Part shown: positions 41,748 to 50,983 of the stretch, one piece after another
Numbering within the stretch: position 1 is the first letter of the stretch
Layout: the number at the start of each line of letters is the position of its first letter
Source: a virus
IMG/VR virus record: IMGVR_UViG_3300043449_001175
Span: 1-64,000 of that record
Direction: 5' to 3' (one strand)
Length of the DNA: 64,000 bases
The notes under the pieces: model-generated
Databases searched by the model: none
What the model was told of the DNA's origin: nothing
Seen by the model: the letters and a program-made list of their open reading frames with translations, nothing else
Program-made: the position numbers and the translations under genes

Positions 41748-44483
41748 ATGATATCAAACGAAGAAATTAAAGCGTTCTTGGAAGGTGGCGACCCCGAACA
41801 ATTCATTGTGTCCATAGAATTTGATTATGTGACAGACGCAATCTACAAAATTAAAGAAGTTCCTGGTCAAGGAAAATCAATTCAAAAAGACCATTTTATA
41901 CCTTTTGCTTGGGTCGGTGACCTAAAAGGTTTGAATTTTTATCAAGGTTCCAAAGGCTTACAAAAAGAAGCCATGTCAAAACATAAGATTGTTATTGATA
42001 AGTTAGAAACCCACGACAATGAAAGATTAGAGAATGGTTTAACCTATATGGTTAAATGTCTTGGTGGATACCGTTCGTTGGTTCAATTTTTCCGTGATGG
42101 TGGTATAGACCCTTGGGGTGATAGAGCAAAAGACAAGTTTCTTATGTTACCTCCTGTAGAACAATATCTTATTCAGAAAGAAAAAAGACTATTCAAAGGA
42201 TACGAAGAATACAATGACATAACCCGATTTGTATTTGACTTAGAAACGACTTCACTTGAACCAAAGGATGGTCGTATATTCATGATTGGAATGAAAACAA
42301 ACAAAGGGTTCCACGAGGTAATTGAATGTGCCACAGAGGAAACCGAAAAGTTAGGTTTGGTTAGATTCTTTGATGCAATTAACGAACTTAAACCATCTAT
42401 CATTGGTGGATACAACTCATTTAACTTTGACTGGTTGTGGATTTTTGAACGAGCTAAAGCACTTGGATTGGACATTAAGAAGATAGCTAAGTCACTTAAC
42501 CCACAACGCACCATATCACAGAAAGAACAAATGTTGAAGCTCGCCAATGAGGTAGAAAAATACCCACAGACATCAATGTGGGGATACAACATCATTGATA
42601 TCTTACACTCAGTTCGTAGAGCCCAAGCGATTAACTCAAACATCAAGTCGGCGGGTTTGAAATACATAACCCAATACTTAGAAATTCAAGATGAAGACCG
42701 TGTATACATTGACCACACAGAAATTGGTCCTATGTATGCTAAAAAGGAAGATTATTGGTTAAATGTTAAAAACGGAAAATACAAAAAGGCTGATAATCCA
42801 CAATTTGATGACTTAGATACTCGTTTTCCTGGTACATATACCAAGACTACAGGTGATAAAATTGTAGAGCAGTACCTTGACGATGACTTAGATGAAACCC
42901 TACGTGTGGATGACGAGTTCAACCAAGGTTCGTTCCTTTTGGCATCGTTGGTTCCCACAACTTATGAGCGTGTAAGTACGATGGGTACGGCAACTTTGTG
43001 GAAGATGATTATGTTGGCTTGGTCTTATAAGTACAACTTGGCTATCCCAGCTAAACAAGATAAGACTGACTTTGTTGGTGGATTGTCTCGTTTGATTAAA
43101 GTTGGTTATTCTACATCTGTATTGAAATTGGACTTTAGTTCACTTTATCCATCTATTCAGTTGGTTCACAATGTATTCCCCGAGTGTGATGTAACAGGTG
43201 CGATGAAAGGATTGTTGGGTTACTTTAGAAGTTCTCGTATTATGTATAAACAATTGGCTGAAGAGTTTGAAAAGAGTGACCCTAAGAAGTCAAAGTCATA
43301 TGACCGTAAACAGTTACCGATTAAAATCTTTATTAACTCAATGTTTGGAGCGTTGTCAGCACCACAAGTATTTCATTGGGGTGATATGTACATGGGGGAA
43401 CAAATTACTTGTACGGGTAGACAATACTTGCGTCAGATGATTGGTTTCTTTATGAAACGTGGATACGAACCATTGGTAATGGATACGGATGGTGTGAACT
43501 TTTCATCACCATCAGATGTTCACGAACGTAAATACATTGGTCGTGGTTTAAATTGGAAGGTAGTGGAAGGTAAAGAATACGTTGGAGCGGCTGCGGATAT
43601 TGCCGAATACAATGACATATTCATGAGAGGTGAAATGGCTTTGGATAATGATGGTGTATGGCCGGCATGTATTAACTTGGCTCGTAAGAACTATGCTTTG
43701 ATGACTGACAAAGGTAAAATCAAATTGGTTGGTAATACAATTAAGTCAAAGAAACTACCAGGTTATATTGAAGAGTTCTTGGATAAAGGAATTAAGATGT
43801 TACTTCAAGGTAAGGGTAAAGATTTCATTGAATATTATTACGAATACCTACAGAAGATTTATGATATGAAAGTTCCTTTGGCTAAAATTGCCCAAAGAGC
43901 AAGAATTAAACATTCTTTGAGTGATTATAAATTCCGTTGTACTCAAAAAACAAAAGCGGGTTCATTGATGTCACGTCAAGCACATATGGAACTTGCAATT
44001 CACCATAACTTAAGTGTGAACTTGGGTGATGTGATTACATACGTAAATAATGGTCAAAGAGCATCTCACGGTGATGTGGTAAAAAAAGGTGATAGTTTGG
44101 TTTTGAATTGTTATTTGTTGGACCCTGCGGAATTGGAGGCAAATCCTGATTTAACAGGAAACTATAATGTGGCAAGAGCGATTGCTACTTTTAACAAACG
44201 TATCGACCCATTATTAGTAGTATTCAAAGATGAAGTTCGTGAAGCGTTAATTGTAAATGACCCTGAAAAACGTGGAATATTTACAACCGCCCAATGTGAA
44301 CTAATTAATGGACATCCATTAGGTGAAGGTGACCAAGATGATTTGAATGATGTATTAACAATTTCTGAACAAGAAATGTCTTATTGGGGAAAACGTGGAT
44401 TGGAACCTTTTTATATCTACGAAAAAGCGGAAGAAGGTTGGGAAAATCAAATAATTGGGTTACCAAATCTTCAAACCATCTGA
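41748..44483 (+). CDS. 43: Family B DNA polymerase, T4 gp43-like
   Basis: 911 residues, near T4 gp43 (898). Exonuclease: FVFDLET (Asp164, Glu166), YNSFNFD (Asp228), and Y376-x-D-D-D380 as Exo III. Polymerase: motif A LDFSSLYPSI (Asp462), motif B KQLPIKIFINSMFGALSA (Lys521 to Gly534), motif C VMDTDGVNFSS (Asp579 and Asp581). Replicates phage DNA with 3'-5' proofreading. No frameshift or intein is seen. Motif B has FG where YG is more common, a mild change. The leader is structured (see the previous entry). The end overlaps the opposite-strand gene by 24 bp. Confidence 0.97.
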   Translation: MISNEEIKAFLEGGDPEQFIVSIEFDYVTDAIYKIKEVPGQGKSIQKDHFIPFAWVGDLKGLNFYQGSKGLQKEAMSKHKIVIDKLETHDNERLENGLTYMVKCLGGYRSLVQFFRDGGIDPWGDRAKDKFLMLPPVEQYLIQKEKRLFKGYEEYNDITRFVFDLETTSLEPKDGRIFMIGMKTNKGFHEVIECATEETEKLGLVRFFDAINELKPSIIGGYNSFNFDWLWIFERAKALGLDIKKIAKSLNPQRTISQKEQMLKLANEVEKYPQTSMWGYNIIDILHSVRRAQAINSNIKSAGLKYITQYLEIQDEDRVYIDHTEIGPMYAKKEDYWLNVKNGKYKKADNPQFDDLDTRFPGTYTKTTGDKIVEQYLDDDLDETLRVDDEFNQGSFLLASLVPTTYERVSTMGTATLWKMIMLAWSYKYNLAIPAKQDKTDFVGGLSRLIKVGYSTSVLKLDFSSLYPSIQLVHNVFPECDVTGAMKGLLGYFRSSRIMYKQLAEEFEKSDPKKSKSYDRKQLPIKIFINSMFGALSAPQVFHWGDMYMGEQITCTGRQYLRQMIGFFMKRGYEPLVMDTDGVNFSSPSDVHERKYIGRGLNWKVVEGKEYVGAAADIAEYNDIFMRGEMALDNDGVWPACINLARKNYALMTDKGKIKLVGNTIKSKKLPGYIEEFLDKGIKMLLQGKGKDFIEYYYEYLQKIYDMKVPLAKIAQRARIKHSLSDYKFRCTQKTKAGSLMSRQAHMELAIHHNLSVNLGDVITYVNNGQRASHGDVVKKGDSLVLNCYLLDPAELEANPDLTGNYNVARAIATFNKRIDPLLVVFKDEVREALIVNDPEKRGIFTTAQCELINGHPLGEGDQDDLNDVLTISEQEMSYWGKRGLEPFYIYEKAEEGWENQIIGLPNLQTI

Positions 44484-44804
44484 AGATAAGATATACCAAT
44501 ATTGGTTAATAAAAACAAATTCGACACACGCACCTTTTTCAATTGTGATTTCATCCCACTCTTCATCAATAGAATTAATGTCGGGTATAATTAATACGTT
44601 TGTCATTGCTTTTATTTTAACTCTATCCGTTGTTAACGAATTTAATTTTAATATACAATTATCAATACCACGAATAACGATTGAATATTCTCCATTCGTG
44701 GTATATTGTGGTTCAGAAACAATGGCTAATTCAGAAGTTCTAATCTGAACACCATTTATGATTTTAATTGCGGGTATAGATTTAATTATTGGCATATTAT
44801 ACAA
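44460..44804 (-). CDS. Unknown small beta-rich protein
   Basis: 114 residues of alternating hydrophobic/polar strands (SIVIRGIDNCILKLNSLTTD, VKIKAMTNVLIIPDINSI, ACVEFVFINQYWYILSSDGL). Possibly a small jelly-roll or beta-barrel virion protein. It overlaps the neck gene by 8 bp, so it is co-expressed with it, and its 3' end runs into the polymerase gene. Confidence 0.64.
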   Translation of the reverse strand: MYNMPIIKSIPAIKIINGVQIRTSELAIVSEPQYTTNGEYSIVIRGIDNCILKLNSLTTDRVKIKAMTNVLIIPDINSIDEEWDEITIEKGACVEFVFINQYWYILSSDGLKIW

Positions 44805-45912
44805 CAGTAATTGGTATTGGCATTGCTCTGTATTTTAATTGTTTGTTTAAATTTTCAGCAATTGAGGCTTCTTTTTCCATTTGTTTTTCAGGACGAAGTC
44901 TTTCTAATCTTTCTTTTAATTCTGTGACTAACATTGTTTTTTCATCTTTTGACTCGGTAGCCAAAGATGTGTAGTCCATTTGTAGTTCACTGTCTGGTGT
45001 TTTTAAATTACCACTGAATTTACCCCTAACACGAGCTAAGGTCTCTTTACAGTATGCTGTGAACCATCTTCTAACCCATTGTTTTGCGGGGTCATTTAAA
45101 TCAATCCAGTTCAATTCATCTAATGGAATATCTGAAGGTAATTTTACAATATCAGGGTTATCTTTAAGACATTGGTCTCTATCAGCATCAGTAGTATCAT
45201 AATACCAATACCAAACACGACCTCTCATCAATTCACTATCACCAAAGTCAAATCTTCCACCAGGTGTGTTATACAACATAACCGCTCTTTTTCCATCAGG
45301 AAGTGCCGTTACACGATAACTAACATCAGGTTGGATAATTCTTCTTTTAAGGTTTAAATCTTGTTGTCTTGCTAATACGTCATAAGATGAGAACATGAAA
45401 TATCCTCCACCGGCACCACCTTGAGCAAATCCACCAGGTCCACCAAGTCCACCATAACCACCAAGACTTTGCATTGACCAAGGGTCAAAGAATAAGTTGT
45501 TTTGTTCTGCTGGTGAATACCATAAAAGTTCGTTAATTTCACGACCTGCGGGTATTTCATATATTTGTACGTTTTGTTGTAGTTCAAAATAATCCTTTTT
45601 AAGAACCCAAGGACCTGAATTTTGAAGACCAACAATTTTAGAATAAGCGTAAGTGTATTGTGTTTCCCAATCAAGACTTCTTCTAATTAAAGCGTTCGCT
45701 ACTGATTGGGTATCCAAATTCATACCATACAATGTTGTCCATTGTGATTCAATCAACCAATCATAAAGATATTGTGTATAGTCACCGATGGATAATTCAA
45801 GTAACGAATCCATCATTTCAAATTCCAATTCAACAGCCCTCAATGGAGCACCAAGTTGATTTAAAATTCTGTTATACAGTTTGGTTCTTTCTGGTTCAGC
45901 AATAACTACCAT
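44797..45912 (-). CDS. 13: Neck protein, T4 gp13-like
   Basis: 371 residues. The N terminus LNQLGAPLRAVELEFEMMDS followed by the ITQYLYDWL-type region, and the C-terminal block AKQWVRRWFTAYCKETLARV RGKF with a closing coiled coil (ELKERLERLRPEKQMEKEAS), match gp13-like neck proteins of T4-type phages, which join head and tail. The middle (about 155-180) has a Gly-rich loop (GGYGGLGGPGGFAQGGAGGG). Assigned by pattern recall, not by search. Late-type motif 11 nt upstream. Confidence 0.7.
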   Translation of the reverse strand: MVVIAEPERTKLYNRILNQLGAPLRAVELEFEMMDSLLELSIGDYTQYLYDWLIESQWTTLYGMNLDTQSVANALIRRSLDWETQYTYAYSKIVGLQNSGPWVLKKDYFELQQNVQIYEIPAGREINELLWYSPAEQNNLFFDPWSMQSLGGYGGLGGPGGFAQGGAGGGYFMFSSYDVLARQQDLNLKRRIIQPDVSYRVTALPDGKRAVMLYNTPGGRFDFGDSELMRGRVWYWYYDTTDADRDQCLKDNPDIVKLPSDIPLDELNWIDLNDPAKQWVRRWFTAYCKETLARVRGKFSGNLKTPDSELQMDYTSLATESKDEKTMLVTELKERLERLRPEKQMEKEASIAENLNKQLKYRAMPIPITVV

Positions 45913-45923
45913 AGTCTTTTATA

Positions 45924-45931
45924 TATAAATA
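45924..45931 (-). promoter_or_regulatory. Candidate late promoter TATTTATA
   Basis: TATTTATA on the minus strand, 11 nt before the neck gene ATG, overlapping the region just after the SOD-nuclease stop. Confidence 0.55.
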
Positions 45932-45939
45932 TCAAGTTA

Positions 45940-47484
45940 TTACAATTGATACAACTTGGCATCAATTGGAAAATAATAAACTCCGTCAATAATTTTTGTA
46001 TTTGAGTTATCAAAGATTATCATATCATCCAAACGTTTCATAAAAATCATCCAATTTGTTTGATATTTTTTAACATTTGCGGTACCATCAACTTTATACA
46101 TGTCATCACTTCTTGTTATATAACTGAATGGTTTTACTTGTGCAGTTTTTTCAACACCATCAACCATAATCTTAACATCCACACCCGTCATCATGTCTTC
46201 TTTGTTTCCAAGTTCACCAATACGAGTTACATTTTCATCACCAAATTGTTTCTTAAGTTTTTCAACAACAGCATCTTCAGTTTTATTACCTTTGTCTGAA
46301 GTTACCCCCATCACACTCATAATTGTTTTAAATGTTTCTGACTCTAATGAAAAAACTCTAAACTTAACTTTGTTTAATGTTTTTAACATTCTTGCCATTT
46401 CATTGACTTGTTCTCTTTGTGTTTTATCTGAAAATATAATTGGTTCTTCACCTATTTTTGTAAGATATTTGTTTAAATCTTTTTTCAAGACACAAAACGC
46501 ACTGTAATTTGTATTCAAATAATTGATAACCGACCTACCTTCACCTTCCAAATCATACACACCCGACATTTGTCCTTTAGCATATTCATCTTTGTTGTAA
46601 AATCTGTCAGCAAATGTTTCTTTTAAAATTTGCATTATTGCATTTTTGTATAGATTAAGGACATCACGGTTTGTATTGAATAATAATTTTGATGCCATTT
46701 TGTCTTGAGTAGAACAAGGTTCACTCTTAACTCCTTCAGTTAAAAATTCTTTTGCGGTTGTAGATTCTTTTACCGTTTTGTCTAACTTTCTTGAAAGTTC
46801 AGATTCTACATAATCCCAATTCACAACTTTCCAAAAGTTTTTAATATATTCATCTCTTCTATTTCTATATCTTAGATAATATGCGTGTTCCCAAACATCT
46901 AACCCTAAAATTGGAAATCCGCCTTGGTCAACAACATCCATAAGTGGATTGTCTTGGTTGGCGGTTGTCATAATCTTTAATGTTCCTCTTTTTGTGAGAA
47001 CTAACCAACACCAACCTGAACCAAATCTGTCTTTTGCTTGACCATCAAATTTCTTTTTAAAGTCAGATAAAGATGAAAAACTTTGATTGATTTTTTTGAG
47101 TGTTATTGGACCCGGTTTTGTTGTTTTTGGTGTTAACATTTTCCAAAACAATTGGTGGTTGTAAGCACCACCCGCATTATTTCTGATGAACTTGTTGAAA
47201 CTGTCAATTGTTTTAACAATTTCTTCTAAAGTCATATCCTCATCATCTTTTAATGCTCCATTTAATTTATCAACATAACCTTTGTAGTGTTTGTTGTAAT
47301 GAACACTCATGGTTTCGGGGTCAATAAATTGTTTTAGTGCTGAATAAGAATAGGGTAATCTTTCTATCTTAATATTTTTGGCTTCTGTGACAACTTTTTG
47401 TACTTTTTGTTCTTGTTGTCTTTTAATTTCTTTTTTTTGTAAATCTTCTTCAATTACTTCAATCCTATTTTTAAGATTCTTCAT
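45940..47484 (-). CDS. Mn-type superoxide dismutase fused to PD-(D/E)xK-like nuclease domain
   Basis: 514 residues. Residues 1-34 are a charged coiled coil. Residues ~40-235 are an Fe/Mn SOD with all four metal ligands: His62 (VHYNKHYKGY), His110 (NAGGAYNHQLFW), Asp196 and His200 (GLDVWEHAYYLRY). NQDNP with Gln177, and GG before the NH motif, fit the Mn type. Residues ~255-514 are unrelated: KTEDAVVEKLKKQF, then TGVDVKIMVDG and KTAQVKPF fit a PD-(D/E)xK nuclease, with Glu403, Asp436 and Gln449-x-Lys451 as candidate active residues. The linker KEFLTE|GVKSEP (cut after Glu250) resembles a prohead-protease site, and VVTE|AK (Glu34) precedes the SOD. Late-type promoter upstream. The nuclease call is inference. 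Confidence 0.82.
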   Translation of the reverse strand: MKNLKNRIEVIEEDLQKKEIKRQQEQKVQKVVTEAKNIKIERLPYSYSALKQFIDPETMSVHYNKHYKGYVDKLNGALKDDEDMTLEEIVKTIDSFNKFIRNNAGGAYNHQLFWKMLTPKTTKPGPITLKKINQSFSSLSDFKKKFDGQAKDRFGSGWCWLVLTKRGTLKIMTTANQDNPLMDVVDQGGFPILGLDVWEHAYYLRYRNRRDEYIKNFWKVVNWDYVESELSRKLDKTVKESTTAKEFLTEGVKSEPCSTQDKMASKLLFNTNRDVLNLYKNAIMQILKETFADRFYNKDEYAKGQMSGVYDLEGEGRSVINYLNTNYSAFCVLKKDLNKYLTKIGEEPIIFSDKTQREQVNEMARMLKTLNKVKFRVFSLESETFKTIMSVMGVTSDKGNKTEDAVVEKLKKQFGDENVTRIGELGNKEDMMTGVDVKIMVDGVEKTAQVKPFSYITRSDDMYKVDGTANVKKYQTNWMIFMKRLDDMIIFDNSNTKIIDGVYYFPIDAKLYQL

Positions 47485-47513
47485 AAGGTCGGCTTTTATT
47501 AATGTTTATTGAT

Positions 47514-47521
47514 TATAAATA
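47514..47521 (-). promoter_or_regulatory. Candidate late promoter TATTTATA
   Basis: TATTTATA on the minus strand, 29 nt before the SOD-nuclease start. CGGCTT and AAGCCG arms flank it at about 47490-47495 and 47521-47526, so it sits at the edge of a possible weak hairpin. Confidence 0.5.
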
Positions 47522-47534
47522 AGCCGAAGTTTGA

Positions 47535-49304
47535 TTATCGCCTCCAATTATTTATAAGTTCCAAAATTTCTTGAACATAATCACCATTGTCCACCTTATC
47601 ACCCATCACGGTTTCAAAGATGTCTTTCTTCTTTTTGAGTATGTCATAGATGATTCCTTCAACAGTATTGTCAAAAATTGGATAATAAACTAACACATTA
47701 TTTTTTTGTCCATAACGGTAACTTCTATCCTCAGCTTGTGAGTGGTCGGATGGTAAAAATGATAAATCATTCATAACAACAGCTTCACCCGCAGTCAATG
47801 TGATACCAACACCCGCGGCTTTTATGTTTCCGACAAACACCATAACATCTTCTTCGTTTTGAAAACGGTCAACAGACATTTGTCTTTCTTTTTGTGACAT
47901 TTGTCCATCAAGTCTAACTGCCTTTTTTCCAAAATGTTCCAATATCATCTCCAAAGTTTTGGTGAAGTTAGTAAAGACAATCACTTTCTTACCTTGTTCC
48001 ACAATGTTCTCACAGATTTCAATTGTTGACGCAACTTTTTCTTCAGCAATCACCTGTCTTACTTTTGTAAGTTTGGTGAATTGAAGGGTTAAAGAGTCTG
48101 ACTCTCCATTTTTATCGTACCAATCATAATATTCACCCATTAAGGCTTCGTATTCTTTTGATTTAAGTCTTAAGTAAACGGGTGTGATAATTTTATCAGG
48201 TAAATCTAACACATTTTCCTTTAATCTTCTTAAAACTAAAGGTGAGGTTCGGTCTCTTAACTCTTCCAAGTTGGATGCTCCACTAACATTCCAAATTTTT
48301 CTTCTTCCTGCTTGGAATTGGAAACCATTACAATACCTTTTAACGTACGCCATCCAATTCTTGGCTACAGGACATTCAATCAAATTTAACAAATTGAAAT
48401 AATTGATTGGTCTTGAAGTGATTGGTGTACCTGTTAACAACCAAAGTCTATCGACATTGGATACAAAGTCGTTAATCAATTTAGTTCTTTGGGCTTGTTT
48501 GTTTTGAATGTAGTGTGCTTCATCAATAATCACCAAATCAAACTTTGTTTTTAATAAAACAGAATCTGATTTCTTTTTTTCATCGTGAAAGTTTTTAATA
48601 ATGTCATAGTTAATGATGATAAAATCACCATCTTCCCATTTTTTACCCTCAATAATTGATGTTGGTCTATCTGAATAGTTTTCAATCTCACGTTGCCAGT
48701 TAATCTTCAAAGATGCTGGACAAATAATCAATACTTTCTTTGCTCCCGTTTCCAAAGCGGCAATAATAGTTGAAGTTGTTTTACCCAAACCCATGTCATC
48801 GGCAAGAATAAACTTTTTATTTTCAACCAACGATTTTATGGCTTCTTTTTGATGTTCAAGTGGTGGACGGTGAGAATACTTTTCATAGTCAATCACCACA
48901 TCCTTAACTTTATTGTCTTTTATCAAAGCAACCTTTGGAATCCAAAAGTCATACACTTGTTCTGATTCAAAGTATTTTCCCCAAATATGGTAGGCAGTAT
49001 CTTTCTCAACCAAAAGTTTTTCAACATATACTTTTGTTGGAACAGATGAAAGTAATTTATCATTGGCAATTTTTTGTGCAAAGTATGAATCAAGTTCAAC
49101 CCACTTTTTAGCAACTTTTGGTGCCGTTTCGTGATAATTTATAATGTATTCTGCTTGAGCTCGGGTTGGATAAAACTTTTTATTATCAATTTGTTTTTGT
49201 CTTAAACGTATGATGTAATTATTGGCACCCTGATACCTCTCTAACAAATCAAGAGCTTTTCTTTCTAACACAGAGACATTATATGTGTTTTCAGTATTTT
49301 CCAA
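47535..49304 (-). CDS. SNF2-family DNA helicase/translocase
   Basis: 589 residues, SMARCAL1/HepA-like. Motif I ILADDMGLGKTTSTI, Ia VLIICPASLKINWQREI, II VIIDEAHYIQN (DEAH), III LWLLTGTPITSRPINYF, V VGNIKAAGVGITLTAG, VI QAEDRSYRYGQ. It moves along dsDNA and anneals or remodels forks; in phages such proteins sit near replication and recombination genes, a role like that of UvsW or Dda in T4 (analogy). A TTG start (with MENTEN at the N terminus) is used because no in-frame ATG is near. The ~115-residue N-terminal part may be a HARP-like domain. Confidence 0.93.
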   Translation of the reverse strand: MENTENTYNVSVLERKALDLLERYQGANNYIIRLRQKQIDNKKFYPTRAQAEYIINYHETAPKVAKKWVELDSYFAQKIANDKLLSSVPTKVYVEKLLVEKDTAYHIWGKYFESEQVYDFWIPKVALIKDNKVKDVVIDYEKYSHRPPLEHQKEAIKSLVENKKFILADDMGLGKTTSTIIAALETGAKKVLIICPASLKINWQREIENYSDRPTSIIEGKKWEDGDFIIINYDIIKNFHDEKKKSDSVLLKTKFDLVIIDEAHYIQNKQAQRTKLINDFVSNVDRLWLLTGTPITSRPINYFNLLNLIECPVAKNWMAYVKRYCNGFQFQAGRRKIWNVSGASNLEELRDRTSPLVLRRLKENVLDLPDKIITPVYLRLKSKEYEALMGEYYDWYDKNGESDSLTLQFTKLTKVRQVIAEEKVASTIEICENIVEQGKKVIVFTNFTKTLEMILEHFGKKAVRLDGQMSQKERQMSVDRFQNEEDVMVFVGNIKAAGVGITLTAGEAVVMNDLSFLPSDHSQAEDRSYRYGQKNNVLVYYPIFDNTVEGIIYDILKKKKDIFETVMGDKVDNGDYVQEILELINNWRR

Positions 49305-49331
49305 TCTAACAAAAGATAATCAATTTCAGTA

Positions 49332-49339
49332 TATTTATC
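49332..49339 (+). promoter_or_regulatory. Candidate late promoter TATTTATC close to ATG
   Basis: TATTTATC ends 4 nt before the ATG of the gp14-like gene, in the short divergent gap with the helicase gene. Confidence 0.5.
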
Positions 49340-49343
49340 AAGT

Positions 49344-49859
49344 ATGGCACAACAACTCGTTCCAATTACAAGATTAGGTAAATTTTTTGGTGGGGAAGAT
49401 TTCTCATTAGACATTTCTATGGGTCGTGAATGGCTTGGTGGGGATATGAATTTTACCATTGTACTTTACAAGGTTGATAGAACAAAAACCCTTAATGATG
49501 ATGTTTATGGTGAGGTACAACAAGACGGAATACAATTTTTAGCTCCCGTATCAATTAATGCTTATGTCAGGATTGAAGAAGCTGGAGCTCAATTTTTGGG
49601 TAGTAGTAAAATTATTCAAAATGAACCTGGTTTGTTAAAGTTTTCCGTTTATAAACAAGAACTCGCTGATTTACAAGTTGATATTGAATTGGGTGATTAT
49701 GTAGGGTATTGGATTACTGAATCACAAGTTAGATATTATTCAATAATGGATGCGGGTATTCCTGATTATGACAATAAACACACTTATGGTGGGTATAAAG
49801 GATTTTATTATTCATATACTGCAACACCTGTTAGTGAAAACGAATTTAGGGGTATATAA
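49344..49859 (+). CDS. Putative neck protein, gp14-like
   Basis: 171 residues. VLYKVDRTKTLNDDVYGEVQ, ISAYVRIEEAGAQFLG-type strands, and LGDYVGYWITESQVRYYSIM are beta-rich and fit the general pattern of T4 gp14-like neck proteins. The placement between gp13-like and tail genes agrees. The match is by pattern only; gp3/gp15-type tail-completion proteins are the alternative. Overlaps the next gene by one base. Confidence 0.55.
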   Translation: MAQQLVPITRLGKFFGGEDFSLDISMGREWLGGDMNFTIVLYKVDRTKTLNDDVYGEVQQDGIQFLAPVSINAYVRIEEAGAQFLGSSKIIQNEPGLLKFSVYKQELADLQVDIELGDYVGYWITESQVRYYSIMDAGIPDYDNKHTYGGYKGFYYSYTATPVSENEFRGI

Positions 49860-50983
49860 TGGCATTACCAAGAAAACGAAAGGAAATTATTCCGACAATC
49901 AATCTTAAGCCCGAAAAAATTCTTTTGGCTCGTAGAGAACAATTGCTTGAAGATATTAAGTATGATGGAACTTATTTGCCAAAGTCGTTAATGCACCCCG
50001 AGTTAGATAGGGGATTTTTAGATTTTGTTAAAGAAGATTTACAAACAACGGTTGCTGGTAGTATAATACCAATGATTGATTTAATTATTACCACACAAAA
50101 CTGGGCTCAATTTACAGAAACTTGGGACATTCAAGATTTGAATGGTAACCCAACACTGCCGTTTATTACTGTTGTTCGTCAACCTGAAGTTAAATACGGA
50201 AGCAATCCCGCCATTATTTACAACATTCCAAATAGAAAGGAATATTTTTACGCAGCCGTTCCATCTTGGAATGGAAACATCAAAGGTTTGGATATCTATA
50301 AAATTCCACAACCAGTTCCTGTTGATATTACCTACAATGTTAAAATTGTTTGTAATAGAATGAGAGAGTTAAATGAGTTTAACAAAAATGTAATTCAAAC
50401 TTTTGCATCAAGACAAGCCTACAGACAAATCAATGGTCATTACATTCCAATTATTATGGGGAGTATTTCAGATGAGTCAGTTGTTGAAGTACAAAAAAGA
50501 AGATTTTATATTCAGAACTATGAATTCACAATGTTAGGGTTTTTATTGGATGAAGATGAGTTTGAAGTTGCCCCTGCGGTTTCTCGTGTGTTTAATACTT
50601 TTGAGGTGTCAGCACAAACATCAAGACCAAGAAGAAAAAAATATCCTGAAAATATTGATGAATATAATTTGGGTGTTTCCGTACCTAGTGGTTCAACACA
50701 AACTGATTTAATGGTTGATTATACTGGTGATTTTAATTTATTAACAAAAATAAATGTTACAAGTTTTGATGTCTACATAAGACCACAAGGACAATTAACA
50801 TTTGATTATTATGGTAGTGACGTTTCATTAATACAAGTCAACACCAACGATACTTTAAGACTTGAGGTGACAAGTCGACCTAACGCCACATTACCTTCTA
50901 CATTCAATTATGCAATTAAATTGTTTGGTGTAAATAGTGATGTTCCACCACCACCAAATTCAAACGCAAATCCACATTCATGA
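49859..50983 (+). CDS. Putative tail completion / head-tail joining protein
   Basis: 374 residues. LPFITVVRQPEVKYGSNPAI, PVDITYNVKIVCNRMRELNE, then FNKNVIQTFASRQAYRQING and MGSISDESVVEVQKRRFYIQ appear as a conserved core like gp15-type sheath-stabilising proteins. The C-terminal ~110 residues (about 265-374) form an extra beta domain (NLLTKINVTSFDVYIRPQGQ) and end in a PPPP-rich tail. It comes just before the tail sheath gene, which supports a terminator role. Moderate support only. Its end overlaps the antisense RHH gene by 6 bp. Confidence 0.55.
   Translation: MALPRKRKEIIPTINLKPEKILLARREQLLEDIKYDGTYLPKSLMHPELDRGFLDFVKEDLQTTVAGSIIPMIDLIITTQNWAQFTETWDIQDLNGNPTLPFITVVRQPEVKYGSNPAIIYNIPNRKEYFYAAVPSWNGNIKGLDIYKIPQPVPVDITYNVKIVCNRMRELNEFNKNVIQTFASRQAYRQINGHYIPIIMGSISDESVVEVQKRRFYIQNYEFTMLGFLLDEDEFEVAPAVSRVFNTFEVSAQTSRPRRKKYPENIDEYNLGVSVPSGSTQTDLMVDYTGDFNLLTKINVTSFDVYIRPQGQLTFDYYGSDVSLIQVNTNDTLRLEVTSRPNATLPSTFNYAIKLFGVNSDVPPPPNSNANPHS

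Noticed and set aside
42173-42667. 164-codon minus-strand frame inside DNA polymerase
   Set aside because: Lies within the exonuclease domain of an intact polymerase gene; no leader or promoter.
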